Origin: Ascaris suum
Taxonomy: Eukaryota; Nematoda; Chromadorea; Rhabditida; Ascarididae
Direction: 5' to 3'
Assembly (NCBI GenBank): GCA_013433145.1
Contig: CM024168.1
Coordinates: forward strand, 12,222,184-12,286,183
Length of the DNA stretch: 64,000 nucleotides
Both the position numbers and the translations under genes were made by a program. This document shows, piece after piece, positions 23,961-35,238 of the stretch; positions within the stretch are counted from its first letter, which is position 1; every line of letters starts with the position of its first letter. A model generated the notes under the pieces. It made no database searches. It was not told the origin of the DNA and saw only the letters and a list, made by a program, of their open reading frames with translations.

Positions 23961-24698
23961 CTAGTGAATGAGTGGAAGTGCAAACCTAGAATGCTCCTCT
24001 AAACGACTGCAAATAACTTTCATAGGAATGAGGACATAATCGCTCATTTCTGACAAACTTGTCACCGCATCGGCGAACTGAACTCGTGATGCCTTCGTGA
24101 GCAGATGCTAGAAAGGCTCAATGATTTCTTTCAAGCTTTGATCATGCGAAGCAGATAAAGCATCATTTGCAGCGTTATTCATAAATTCTTGACAATATCA
24201 TACCACGTCATACCCAAACTGGTGTGATTAGGTATCACATGTCATACCGCCTGAACTTCACACATCGTAGCCTTTAAAGGCAGCGAAATATCACGTTCGT
24301 GTCTCTACGCACCCACGCATTTTTCCTTTCTTCTCCTCTCCCTCCCATTATTGCGTTTTCTCTCATTCTCTCGATTTCCCTCTATTCATTTTGCCAGATC
24401 AAGAACGATAAGAACGGTATACTTTCGTGATGGTTTTATATAAAAGAATAATTCTCTCATAAGACGAGAAGTGTTCTTTTCGTCTGATCGGTGTGATGAT
24501 TCAAAAACATTTCGGAGCAGCGTCATTTAACAAAGATGATTGATTGGAAAGAGTACTACAGCGACAGAAGCGAAACACAACCTTTCAGAGAGAGATTTTG
24601 ACAGCTCTCTATTGATGCTGTAATCAAGAGATTCGCCTGCCTTTATATATATGATCGAATAGCTTAAGCTTGTGAATGCACGGATCAAATTGCGGTCA

Positions 24699-24849
24699 CT
24701 ACAATATTGGAACAATTTCTCGCCACGTATCGGACAGAAGGTTGTTGTTGATAAATAGTGCGATCATCAATACTGTGAAGATTTCAATGGTTTCCTTATT
24801 CGACATCATTCGTATTTCAGACGCAAACAGTTCAATGCTCGCATTCTCA
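24699..24849 (-). CDS. candidate 3'-terminal exon, helical
   Basis: The acceptor GCACATCGCTGCAG opens phase 2 for 49 codons to a TAG. The peptide is strongly helical (ASEIRMMSNKETIEIFTVL) and then hydrophobic, ending in PIL. A plus-strand frame overlaps (24676-24924). Unrecognised. Possible but unsupported by a partner exon. Confidence 0.27.
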
Positions 24850-25409
24850 CTGCAGCGATGTGCAAAAAATAATGTTATGTCAATGAACGATCGATTAATG
24901 AACACGATCTCGAAGAAAAGTTGAGATGGCGCTTAATTCATTTAATGAAATGTTGAAATATTTGCCTCATCAGAAGTAAATTTAAACTGACCACCAATCC
25001 AATTAAATAAAAACTTAGTTTCAGTTAAAATTTACTTCATAAATGAAAATCAACGGTCAGTAGGACGCTCCATAATTTCACATCATAACAATAAATCCTG
25101 CTCAAAAGTACGACAGGTTTCTAATGTTTTGTGATGTATACAGACAGATCAACTAATAGGGGTCAATACATCATGTCCAGCCATGGCAGGTCATGTTTGT
25201 TCCTCCTGCTATCTGTGCTCCTGTCAATGACACAATCCAGGCTAGCGTTAAAAAATAATTTACTATGCTGAGAGGAGGGGGAGGGGGGGGGGAGAAAGGA
25301 GGGCAGAGGACGCACATCTTATGGAAACGATCATTTTAAAGAATGAAGTGCGATTTTCATATGCGTAATTTCCTTGGAAAAAAATTTTAGCAGTGCTGTG
25401 CCAATATGT

Positions 25410-25460
25410 TTGCTGTTTGTGTGCGTGTGCAGCTATACCAACTTAGGAACCGCTGAAGCT
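25410..25460 (+). repeat. dispersed repeat copy C (partial)
   Basis: TGTTTGTGTGCGTGTGC is followed by AACTTAGGAACCGCTGAAGC, the shortened core of the family. The weakest of the copies. Confidence 0.3.
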
Positions 25461-26642
25461 GGCCGGAGTCATGCAATCATAAACGCTGCATGATGATTCT
25501 TGTGCCCCAATGCACACCGATCCATCAGTGTTGACGTCGGTTCTACACTTCATACAAGTGTGGACAAAGAATCTTTTGAAAATTCGCACGAGCTTCGAAT
25601 TTTTTAAAACATAAAAGCGGCTATGAGCACATTTATTACTTCTTTGCTAAATAATGAAACAGATTGCTGAATTGACAAAAGAGTGCATTTGGTGTCTTAC
25701 AAGCTTCTCTGCTCGTTTTGTATGAAGACAATTCTGCGGAAATGTTCAACTTAAACACTCGAAAAGTCATAGTTTAAGCATCAGACCACCAGGAGAAACT
25801 GAATTTAACGGAATCGCCTAAAGTTCTTATTTCGATAATAGAATCGGCGCCTTTGAAACTTCATATAATGACCAGAAGCATTACAGAAACAATATTCGCT
25901 CATCTCAGCACTAAAACATGCACTCAGTTTTCAATATTAGCTGTGAATTCAGCGGTCAACGAATCGTATCTCATAACGAAACAGTTCGTTTCATATACGA
26001 CTATAAATATACAGCATATGGCACACACGCACCACTACACATCTATTCCTGTTATGCCATCTAATTGTCGTCGCGCTCTTGCAAAGAATTGGCGTAAACT
26101 GATGCCAGGAGACTAGTAGTACACGCCACTTCTTATCACCTTCACGCGTTCCATCCCTTGCAAATACTGATTGCAATAAGTACGTTGATTAATTTTCCAC
26201 TAAACAAGATGTGTTTTCCACCATACTTTCCCCGATTTAATGGTCCTCTTATACCCGGCACTTCTCCATGAAACCAATGGATTTCATCTTGAAATATTAC
26301 GCCTCAGCGTCTGACGGATATTGTTGTGCTTGCAAAATTCGGTAAATTATTGGAAATTAAAGTAGAATTAAGCAGACGGATCACCTCGTTTAATAACATA
26401 TCAGATCTCTATTTAAAGATGCCTCGAACAGACCCCTCCCCAATACTTTTCTTGCACTTCATGACTTTTTGCACTGATTATGCAGGATACTTCTGAAGCA
26501 TCCTGGTTTGCTTTGCTATCAGGTACGAAAGACTCCGATCTCATCATCAAAACAAGAAGCTGACTCCATATTCTCGATATTATTCAAATTCTTATTCCCC
26601 ATCCAAAAGAGGAAATGTATGGATGAGGATAAAGAGATAGTA

Positions 26643-26683
26643 AGTGAATGAATGAGTCAGTGAGTGAATGAGTCAGTGAGTGA
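26643..26683 (+). repeat. 16-bp tandem repeat (GTGAGTGAATGAGTCA)
   Basis: About two and a half copies with one variant unit at the left end. It contains repeated GTGAGT words that mimic donors. Confidence 0.88.
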
Positions 26684-27119
26684 ACAAGCAAGCGATAAAC
26701 AATCGACGCAACATTTGACGAGTCTGACCTAATTTAAACACAATAAGCCTTTTTTTAAAGTTCGGCTTGCTTTATGGACAATTCCATTAAAAGAGGAGGA
26801 AACGGATGTCTCATTGCTCCAAAACAGTTACGGAAAAGAATCTTTCCATTTTGGACCTTCAAAGAAAACAAATGTTCCGCCATTCATTGTAGTTTTCATC
26901 TGTTATCAAATGTTTCACATTTCTGAATTTCTTATTTCCAATGATCTGATAAGGAAATGGCACCAATTGCGATCGAAACTTGGTCACTAGACGTCACCAA
27001 TATATTCGTTCACTCTTAGCTAGATCACGCGGAAAGTGGAGTTGAAAAAAAATTAGCACTTTACATGATAAGCGAAAAGTTGAAGTGAATGCTTCAACGA
27101 GCATACTGATTTCTTTTAG

Positions 27120-27280
27120 AAGAAATGGAGAAAGAATGGCATCGAGAAGCGATTAGACATATTGCTCATCCCTGGAAACGTTTTTCTATTGGAGGTTTAT
27201 TCAATGAAGCACTCAATGGAATGCCACGAAGGTCGAAGTCCCCAGTTCCTGTTCTGCACCGTTCAGAAAATGCGGCATGA
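27120..27280 (+). CDS. exon candidate, unknown (plus strand)
   Basis: A strong acceptor (ACTGATTTCTTTTAG) opens a phase-1 frame whose peptide is well mixed (KEWHREAIRHIAHPWKRF, then GGLFNEALNGMP) and ends in TGA at 27278-27280. A weak AAG|GTCGAA donor at 27231/27232 (phase 2) would join it in phase to the exon at 27483-27636. A second frame here is also open to 27291. Could be a start region, since an ATG sits at 27125. Confidence 0.33.
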
Positions 27281-27482
27281 ACTATTCAAATGATTATGAA
27301 ATTCTGCTCCATTCATAGATTTTCGTTGAGGTAGTAAGAAGACGGAATTTGATTAAACGGGTTCGGTTAGGCGAAAATGCAAAACGCTATCCCAAATTAG
27401 CTTTTCACAACAACTACAGAATTCCTCTTCGAAAAACTGAGTTAATACAAACAGGCAGAAGATAATAAAGGAAGATTTTCAG

Positions 27483-27636
27483 TGAAAACATCTCATCTGC
27501 ATACGACTTCTACAGAGCACAGCTGCAGCACAAGGTAGAACACTTACGAGATCATCCACTGCCATCAGTGGGACGTTCTTTCTTGAAGAGTAGTGAAGTA
27601 GAGACCAACGGTGATCACATGGTTTTGAAGCGATAA
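27483..27636 (+). CDS. 3'-terminal exon candidate, unknown (plus strand)
   Basis: The acceptor AAGGAAGATTTTCAG opens phase 2 for 50 codons to a TAA. The peptide is polar and natural-looking (SAYDFYRAQLQHKVEHLRDH, then a Ser/Glu/Val tail). An AATAAA lies about 90 bp downstream (near 27725). Competing reading: on the minus strand, 27548-27663 has an even better acceptor (TTTTAATATATTGCAG), a GTAAGTG donor and one open frame (phase 1 to 0). Only one can be right. Confidence 0.33.
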
Positions 27637-28256
27637 ATAACACAGAAAGTATGTCACTATGCGCTGCAATATATTAAAATGTTCCCCCCGTACAAATGAG
27701 GTGGAGTAGTACATTGCGTGTGATAATAAATTTCCTTACAAATTAAGACACCATTTAATAAAAGAGACCTTACTCGTTTCGGGATCGGTTGTAGGTAAAA
27801 CCAGATCCGAGAATCTCGACAGAAATGCAGCATCCCACGATATTCTCGATTCTCAGATCATGGTGCCAACGAACCGCAAAGTACTAATGGCGTCCTCTTC
27901 CCGACAGTAGAGTGTTCTCATTACCATTCGGAAACCTACCTATTTCACTATTTGTGAGCTTCACATGTTGCCAAAAAGTACGTAAAATCAGACAAGTGTT
28001 TGAATGGTATACATTCGAAAACGCCGTCGTCTTTTCCCACCAGTTATTTTAAGCTCCCCGGTGGCAGTTGTAGGCCAAACTTGAAAGGAAACGGAATTTT
28101 GTAAATGACCGCGTGATAATAGAAGGAAAGGAACATGACAACCAAACAAATGCGATATTCTGGTGTATATCAAACAGCTTTTTCTGCTAGCTGTCAAGCT
28201 ATCCTTTTGGAATATTTGGTAAATCGCGAAAGCACTTCTTATTTCAAGATACTTAC

Positions 28257-28355
28257 CCACATGAGCAGAAAGATAATACGGCAGCAAGTACAAGAGATTC
28301 GCAAATAAGCAACTCTCGTCACCCAAGAACCAGATAACATAAAAATTGCAGCGTT
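28257..28355 (-). CDS. exon candidate, hydrophobic segment
   Basis: Strong borders: acceptor TTCATTTATTTAAACAG and donor TGTGG|GTAAGTATC. Two frames are open across all 99 bp. The phase-1 frame has a hydrophobic, membrane-like segment (FANLLYLLPYYLSAHV), and the phase-0 frame is Cys-rich. The choice of frame is undecided. If phase 1 is right it can precede 27548-27663 in phase. Confidence 0.27.
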
Positions 28356-31300
28356 CTGTTTAAATAAATGAATGACCCATTCATTCTGTTTCATACTGTT
28401 TAGAAAGCAGTTTTGCACAAAAAATTTTCCACACATTTGTAAAAAATTCTGAACGAAAACGAGCGTTTTGGAAGAGGTCTGACTCGAGCATATTCTCGAA
28501 CTAAAGCTTAGGAATGCTTGAAACAACTTTCAACAATCGAAGAAATATGCGTTTGAAATGGGAAAACGATGAAGCTAAGGTGATAGAAAGCTCAAGTATA
28601 TCATAGCTAATCACTGAAGGCCCTTGCATGTGCACATAAGGAACGGCTGAGTAACTGCCACGCCGTCATTTTGAAAGGTGAGGCGGTGACATGGAGTATT
28701 CGATATTCAAGTAATCACTCTTTACTCTTATCGCTTTTTTGGAGGTTATTGTCATAGCAAACGGTTATAGCAAACGGAAGGCGGTGTTCTCATCACTCAC
28801 AGGAAACAACTAGTCCACAACACATAATACAACGGAGCAAGAGAAGATCAAAGGTTGACGTCATCCAGAAAATGAAGGCATGGAAGGATGAAAGAAGACA
28901 AAGAAATGTGGGGGACGGAGGGGGGGAGGGGAGGTGGTTCGGAACGATGCATTAACGTGCGCGTAATGAAAGCACTAATTTGTGCAGTGGTGCGCAAAAG
29001 CGAGGTGCTGCCAGCAACGCAAGAAGATGAGAAGCTGGAACCTGTAATGAGCATGCTCAATTCTCAATTGATGACGCCCATTGCACTGCCACTTATCCTC
29101 TACACTCTTACACCAAAAACGAAATCTACATCAAAAATCGTGAAGCTGATGAAAAAAAAAAACTTCAGCCAAACGCCTTGGCGCGGCGACATTATGAGAA
29201 AAGCGCAGTAATCAACAAAACATTGCGATTGAATTGTTTTAAAAATTCAGTAACGCTAAGTAGAATGCAGATGGCAGTTTGTCGTTCATCGACAGCACCA
29301 CATTGGGTTGAATATTGAAAGCGGAATCCTCTTCTTATATGATTCGAAAAAATTGACAACGTCACGCATGTATGTGGCTGTGTTTGAGCATGCCTGCCTA
29401 TTTTCAACTTACAACTCCGAAACCACTCAAGCTCGAGTTACGAAACTGCCCAGTTACACGTACACCTTCGACTACTCCCTGTAGAATTGTTCGAGTTGAT
29501 CCAAAGAACTTGAAACGCATGACGAATACCCAAATATGTTGAAAGCTTCGCTTGCGCTTAGAGTCGGTGTGTTTTGCACCGATCGCGAGGCAAAAAAAAG
29601 ACACTTTTTTGCAAAAACACAAAATATGTTGTTAAAAGTTCATTGTTTTTGGTCAATTTGCGCGAGCGGTTGGTCTGATGTGTTGAATTGCAAACGCGAA
29701 ATCCACGCCCACTTCCTCAACATGCTCTTTGATTTAATTCATTCATCATGTTCTGAATAGTTGCCCTATCAGCTCTTAGGACATGCTTTTTACCAAAACT
29801 CTTTGAAAAGAAACAGTTTGTAAAAATAATGGAGTGTTGCAAATGATGAAAATATTCCTTAAAAGCTAAATTTCATTCGATATGATGGAGGAATAATAGA
29901 GCTATCAGCACCAGTAGTAGCAGAGAGCCTTGTTTTATTGCCGTCAGCTGCTCCTTTTCATGGTTACTTTTTTCTTTTTCCTCTTCAATGGAAACTATAC
30001 AACATTCGTGTCGACTGAACGTCATCATTTCCGCCAGCACCTTTTTGTACTCAGAAACGAATCTCTGGGAATTACTTTGCTGCCGCCTTTTTTGTAAATA
30101 TCACTTCTACGAAATGAAACACCAATAAAACAAGGAGGACGCAGCATGAAATTATCGCAGGTCTTAGCAAAACACTATAAAAGATAATCTCGAATAACCT
30201 TCGGTTTTACATGGACTTGACTTTTTGCCAAGCTAAGCCTAAAACAAGAAAAAATTGTTTATGATGTCCAATCTCCAAAATTTTCACCAATGAAATGTTT
30301 GGCTTCATGCGACGTCGCTGCCGAACGTTCGCAAAATTTGTGACCAATTATGCAAACCCTCCCAGAGGAGCACCAGATATCAACAACAAAATATAATCTC
30401 ATTGTAAAAATCAAATGTGCATCGCAAACGATGAAGAGATGTAGTGAATCGGTCGAGCAGAAATAAGAATTGGTCAAGTAAACAAACGATTAAACAAAGT
30501 CAAAGCGAGTGCAACAAATGAAGGAAAGGAAGCATAACAGAGTGCGGTCAAAACAAACAGAAAGGTGAATAAGGAGTTGTGGATGAGGGAAGGAGGAGGA
30601 GTTAACTGTGCTTCAGCAGCGAAGGAAGACAACAGATGAAATGAGGCAATAAAGAACGGGAAACTAAAAGTTAAAGCAATATAACTAACCAAAAGCATTA
30701 GCCCGGCTGCATGAGAGGGCGTTAAGTGCAGGACACGCATGAAATCACCTGACAATCGGTCTACGAACCAAATGTACCAGCATGCGCTCACTAATTGGCT
30801 GGTGAAAACATACGGCGCTCGTTGCTAACTGTTTGTTCACATCTAGCCTCTCTGCGCACGTGCCCTATGCTCAAATATAAACAAGTGTCCAAAGCTATAC
30901 ACAAGCAATGCCAGCCAGCACAACGCAAACGGCTGGCATAAAGACTGCAAACGCTACAAAATAGTGATAGGATTTGCAGTCGGCTATTTCATTATTAAGC
31001 GTAGTTTGAATTGAAATTTTGTTAGTCGGTGGTCATGAATCGTTTACGTTCGGCTCACTACGCGCTGAAGGTATTTCAGTGTTTCAACGCATTCTAGCGA
31101 AATCTACAGGCCATTATTTTCGAGTGAAAGACTCGTCGATAAGCTGGTCGCTCAATAAAGATATCAAAATAATGCAGGTTGAAAATCGATTCAGGAACTA
31201 GTCTGATGGACTCACCAATGCATTAAATTGTATCCCTGGGCATTTGAATGAAACCATAAGCTAATAATGAAAAACAAATGCGACTAGTAATTTAATAAAA

Positions 31301-31398
31301 CCGATCAAAATAATAGTAAATACTGGTGCCACACCGTGACGAAGAAATACAGTACCCTTGCACATGTATGGCGACTCAAAGCAAACGGTCCGTTTCAG
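28356..31398. other. mostly non-coding, purine tracts and a repeat copy
   Basis: Includes G-rich sequence at 28910-28935, dispersed repeat copy D (29355-29450) and a purine tract at 30490-30680 that yields a 105-codon hydrophobic minus frame (30474-30791, doubtful). A short plus frame at 31019-31201 ends in TAG with an AATAAA about 90 bp on. No gene is firmly supported. Confidence 0.4.
29355..29450 (+). repeat. dispersed repeat copy D
   Basis: ATGTATGTGGCTGTGTTTG is followed by TGCCTGCC, then the core CGAAACCACTCAAGCTCGAG, then TTACGAAACTGCC. It is the closest match to copy A in the core. Confidence 0.45.
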
Positions 31399-31550
31399 AG
31401 CTAAACTGCGCGCCACTGCCATTCAACTTTCGTACAGTGGCCAAGACAGATCCGAGACTAGTTCATCTCTTATACCATAAAGCCAAGGAAGAAAATGGGC
31501 GCAGGCAAAGTACAGTACTTAGCGCATCAGGCGATGAGAACAAGAGATAA
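31399..31550 (+). CDS. 3'-terminal exon candidate, unknown
   Basis: The acceptor GGTCCGTTTCAG opens phase 1 for 49 codons to a TAA, with GC near 49%. The peptide moves from a Pro/Phe part (APLPFNFRTVAKTDPRLV) to a charged tail (KAKEENGRR, SASGDENKR). An in-frame ATG upstream (31360s) would allow a single-exon reading starting MATQSKR. Not recognised. Confidence 0.3.
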
Positions 31551-31985
31551 AAACGACTGTTACATCGAATAAAACACTAACGCCAAGCGCAGCGCTGATA
31601 AAGATCAGTAGTGTTAATCGCCGATCACGCATTGTCAACATATTCGGCACAACAAGGATGGCGTACTGTAACAGTGTGGCATTACGGTAGAAATGATAGT
31701 GAAATCCTCACTGCAATTACCACACGCAGTTGCAGCAAATACGTCTTGATGAAGTGATTGCAAATGTAATTCACTTGGATTTCACGTCATCCTAATGTTT
31801 ACTGAAGAGCTTATTAGCAGAGCCCGAAATATTACATAAAAATACAGGAAATATTTGCAGAGACGCCAATCTGCAGACATAACTCGCAGAGGATTGTGAT
31901 CGCATGGAAATGCACAGACAACAAATGCACTCTCGGGCTTGTCTCACTGTGAGCATAAACGGGAAATGTATTTTCATGTACTCAC

Positions 31986-32027
31986 CACTTTGGTAGGCCG
32001 TATTAACATAGGCCCGAAATGATCCGA
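31986..32027 (-). CDS. 42-bp internal exon of GC-island gene
   Basis: Both sites are near-consensus: acceptor ATCACTTCACTTCTCAATCAG and donor AAGTG|GTGAGTACA. In phase 0 it encodes 14 residues (SDHFGPMLIRPTKV). It follows the exon at 32173-32330 in phase across a 145-bp intron. A phase-1 reading is open too. Next exon to the left not assigned. Confidence 0.42.
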
Positions 32028-32172
32028 CTGATTGAGAAGTGAAGTGATAAGCGCCGGAGATGCGCTTGTGGCCGCGCGACAACACCATAGCATCTCTGGT
32101 GGTTGGCCGGCCGCAAACAACTGGGCGTCGCTGCACCACTCAACCACGCTGCCGACGGCACGCCGCCCTTAC

Positions 32173-32330
32173 CACTCTCGCACCGCAACAGCGCTCTATT
32201 GATCCCACCCACGGCACTATCTCATACAAGTCTTCCGCTTGGCATCTCTCCGCACGTAGCCGCTGTGTTCCGCTAAAAGCCCACGCCGCACTCCGCCCAC
32301 GGTAGTCTCTCTTCATTGTCGCCTCCAATC
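32173..32330 (-). CDS. internal exon of GC-island gene, basic/aromatic
   Basis: The acceptor is GAGAACGTGTTTCAG and the donor is GAGTG|GTAAGGG. It has 52 codons, enters in phase 1 and leaves in phase 0, with very high GC for this window. The peptide is Arg/Ala-rich (TMKRDYRGRSAAWAFSGTQR) and then more acidic with Trp and a Cys pair (EDLYEIVPWVG, ERCCGARV). The entry phase matches the GTAC|GTATGT donor of the exon to its right. A plus-strand frame (32060-32305) also exists, but its residue make-up is poor. Confidence 0.45.
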
Positions 32331-32521
32331 CTGAAACACGTTCTCTAACTGTACCTTCGGCGACTGCACTCTCATGCCTATAAGCATGCGATTTTGCCGT
32401 CGCTGTTTCTGCCCTTATAGGCGGCAGCTAGCTAGCGGCTTGCCAGCTGGCTAATGGGCGACTGAGAGACGCTCGCATCGCTTCGAAGCACGCTCCGAGC
32501 ACGACCAACCGACGTACATAC

Positions 32522-32720
32522 GTACGTACGGCTTTCGGCTGAATACGTCGTAGTCGATGCTGTGAATGCCCTTGTGCAAAGCCGTTAACAACAAAAACAC
32601 GGTGCCGTCGTAGTGACTCAGTTCCTGCAGAATATGGAGCCAAGAAATCGCTAAAGCTGTTGAATGAATATGTACTTCACGATCTTTGATTGCAGCGAAC
32701 GCGGTTCGCGCGGTGCCATG
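32522..32720 (-). CDS. exon of GC-island gene, unknown protein
   Basis: The acceptor GACATTGCATTTCAG opens phase 0 for 66 codons. The peptide looks like a folded helical domain (KDREVHIHSTALAISWLHIL, then GTVFLLLTALHKG). The exit is a tandem donor: GTACGT at phase 0 and, four bases later, GTATGT at phase 1. The phase-1 site matches the next exon, so I chose it. Unspliced, the frame stays open to a TAG at 32451. Not recognised as any family. Confidence 0.43.
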
Positions 32721-34493
32721 CTGAAATGCAATGTCATTCACATGAGTCCAAGTACTTCAGGATAATCGGCCAAAGCTTTATCGCTTAAGTTCAATGGGTT
32801 TTATTATGACGGCAACGGGTATTATACCCTTACGCTATTATGATAGCTCATCTCACTTGAAACGGGCAGAACTTTTGTTCGATTTCTTCGCCGACTTGCA
32901 AATTTTTAACTCGAGCACTGGAGTTAGAAGGAAATTCAGAAAAACATAGCAATCAGAATTTTGGGATTAGAGAATTCTTCACAAACTTTGTGGACGGATT
33001 CTCATGGCATGAATCTCAGCCGTATCTGCCAAGCCATCAGTTCAGAGCAGTTAGTTGGATATCATTTCCTACATCACTTGCACTAGTTCTATTGGCACCA
33101 TTCTGTTAGCACTTTGGCAATCCTTCCGGACTTTCTGACATCTTCACTTGTCAATTTCAAGCGTGAAAAACTGACCGGTATTACTATTTTATTAGAAGGT
33201 CGCTTTTGTCAGCGCTGAAAACTATCAAGCAATCTCAAGCAGTGATTATATTTCTTTATGCACAGTAATTCATTGGAGTATAATAACCAAGCAGCGTTAT
33301 AGTTTTGCAAAGAAACTTCCTGAAAAGCCTGCATAATAGTTCCGGATGAAGAAATAACAGACTGAGTACACTCAAAACATTTCTGATTGGGATTTCGGAA
33401 GGAAATCAATCGCATCTAATCCGAAAACTCCACTAACGTATTATTTAACTGCACAGATGCTAGGTTGAACGACGGAATCCCACTTTAAAGACGATGGAAT
33501 CCCACTTTAAAGCCTGACATTATGGTCGGCTAAAGACGAGATTGTGATAGAAGTTCATCCTACCTGTGCTATGATGCTCATCTTGCCTCCGCACATTCGT
33601 CTCCTTTCCGCGAGGCCACAGTATTTCAAGGATTTCAAATAACAGAGCGATGACACTAATGCGCTAATCACGTCAGTTTTTCGAGGAAGGGTTTAGGGCC
33701 GTGAAGCTCCAATTGTGAGATCGCTCAACCCGAACCTACTACACACTGCTCGCTTTGAGCAGCCAGTGGGTGCACAAGTTCCTTTAACTGACAAGTTCTT
33801 AAAGGATGGGTTTTCACCCACTGGAGAGAAAAATTGCCTCCAATTCTTACAGCGCATCATAGTCCGAAAAATTCATGCAGGACATGATCAAGTTACATAC
33901 GATGCAGATTATGTACACCACAGTTCATTTCGATAGGCTTTTTTGACACACTCGATGAAATGGGCAAACATGGGCAAAAATGCTGACGTAGACGTACACA
34001 GAAATCACGTCGCCATGATCTGTTATTTTTGGGAAGTGTTTGAAAAATCGGATAGCGAGGAAAGGAATCAACCGAGGCACTTAAAGACACGGCAGTAATA
34101 AATGTAATTACTTAACCTGTTCTTCACGACAGACTATAAAACACTGAAGCATTCCACTCAATAAGGCAAAGACTGTGAACGAAGCGCGTAGGGAAAAGAA
34201 TCGTTTGGAGCTAAGAGCTTTCTCATTGCAGCCCTTATTAACAATGCGGCTCGTGGGGAATTTCACTAGAATGAAAGGCATAGAAATAATGCGATGAAAC
34301 GATTTGGTAACGAGGGTCAAGAAGAATTCACCTTGACTAAGAATTCGAATTAAATTTAGTGGGACTCAATTTTTGGGTGAATATCTCGTTCGTAAAGCAG
34401 ATCACATCTGCGGTTATATAAGGACACACCGAATGCCAATATATAATATTTAAGGATGGCAAAAAATGCAAGCGATCGCCTCATCAATTTCAG
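32721..34493. other. non-coding, small tandem repeat
   Basis: Holds the 22-bp repeat at 33473-33513. A weak minus exon candidate at about 32836-32890 (GTAAGG donor, TTTGCAAG acceptor) is too short to call. Confidence 0.4.
33473..33513 (+). repeat. two-copy tandem repeat (GGAATCCCACTTTAAAG)
   Basis: GGAATCCCACTTTAAAG occurs twice, joined by ACGAT. Perfect over the 17-bp core. Confidence 0.9.
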
Positions 34494-34595
34494 TTGCCAT
34501 TCGTGAGTGGTGAAATGACCGAGACATTTCTTTGCAACTTCGCTCTTACACCTGTCCCTTCATTTAAGATTCCCAGCCCAACTAATTCAGCCTAG
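34494..34595 (+). CDS. terminal exon candidate, unknown
   Basis: The strong acceptor CCTCATCAATTTCAG opens phase 0 for 33 codons to a TAG (GEMTETFLCNFALTPVPSFK, Pro-rich end). A GTGAGT word nine bases into the exon could instead be a donor. Short and unpartnered. Confidence 0.23.
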   Translation: MPFVSGEMTETFLCNFALTPVPSFKIPSPTNSA

Positions 34596-35188
34596 TGATT
34601 TAGTCATTTCAGTCTTCTACCCAATCACAGGTAATAGCAAACTCAAGCAAAATAGAGAAATAAGAAGTTAACTCCTTGAGAGCAAAGAAGAACAGCTGTG
34701 GAACTAGATCCCTCTAAAAATTCCTTTGCACAGTTAGCCACAATCAAAGCAATCGGACACCAACTGTTTGCCAAGCCTCGAAATGCTTTTCAGTATGGCA
34801 AGAACTCGAAACCATCGTTGCAAATGAATTAATGGAGGAGCTTGTTTCCGGACTCTTCCATCATTGAGACTGAAAGCGTTGCTGTGAAAACGCGTCGATG
34901 GAAGATAACTCAAGATAACTCACATGATCGTCAGCTCCACTAAACAGTGAGTTATGGAGGTAACGATTAATCTTCTATGCTAGCATTCCCAGATGTCAGC
35001 TTAGAGTCCATGAAACAGTTTTTGAGGATTATTTCTTCCAGAATGATCAGCAAAACCAACACCTTCCTGAAAAAAAAAACATGATTGATAGTGAATTGTA
35101 AGTGAGTATTATCCTTTGAGCAAAATGTGCCTTACTTTTACAAAAAAATGTGCAATTGTTTAGAAAAATTCAGCTCACATTCCCTTAC

Positions 35189-35238
35189 AGATCGCTTCAT
35201 GTCGACCAAATATGGTGACCAATTATTGATCACATTTC
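35189..35238 (-). CDS. 50-bp internal exon candidate
   Basis: The acceptor is TTAGACTTTTTGCAG and the donor is ATCT|GTAAGGG. Only one frame is open (phase 1 in, phase 0 out), coding NVINNWSPYLVDMKRS. Good borders but very short. Confidence 0.25.

Larger units (their letters stand above)
24850..27119. other. non-coding with G-run and tandem repeat
   Basis: Contains a G10 run at 25283-25292, dispersed repeat copy C (25410-25460) and a GTGAGTGAATGAGTCA tandem (26643-26683). A 33-bp minus segment at 25706-25738 has a good acceptor and a GTAAGA donor but is open in all frames, so I do not call it. Confidence 0.4.
32040..32720. other. local GC-rich island
   Basis: GC visibly exceeds 50% here, with many CG dinucleotides, in a window that is otherwise AT-rich. 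It coincides with three proposed minus-strand exons. It could also mark a promoter region or transferred DNA, but the splice signals argue for host exons. Confidence 0.6.

Noticed and set aside
30474..30791. 105-codon hydrophobic minus frame that could pass as a membrane protein
   Set aside because: Mostly encoded by a purine tract; no conserved features.
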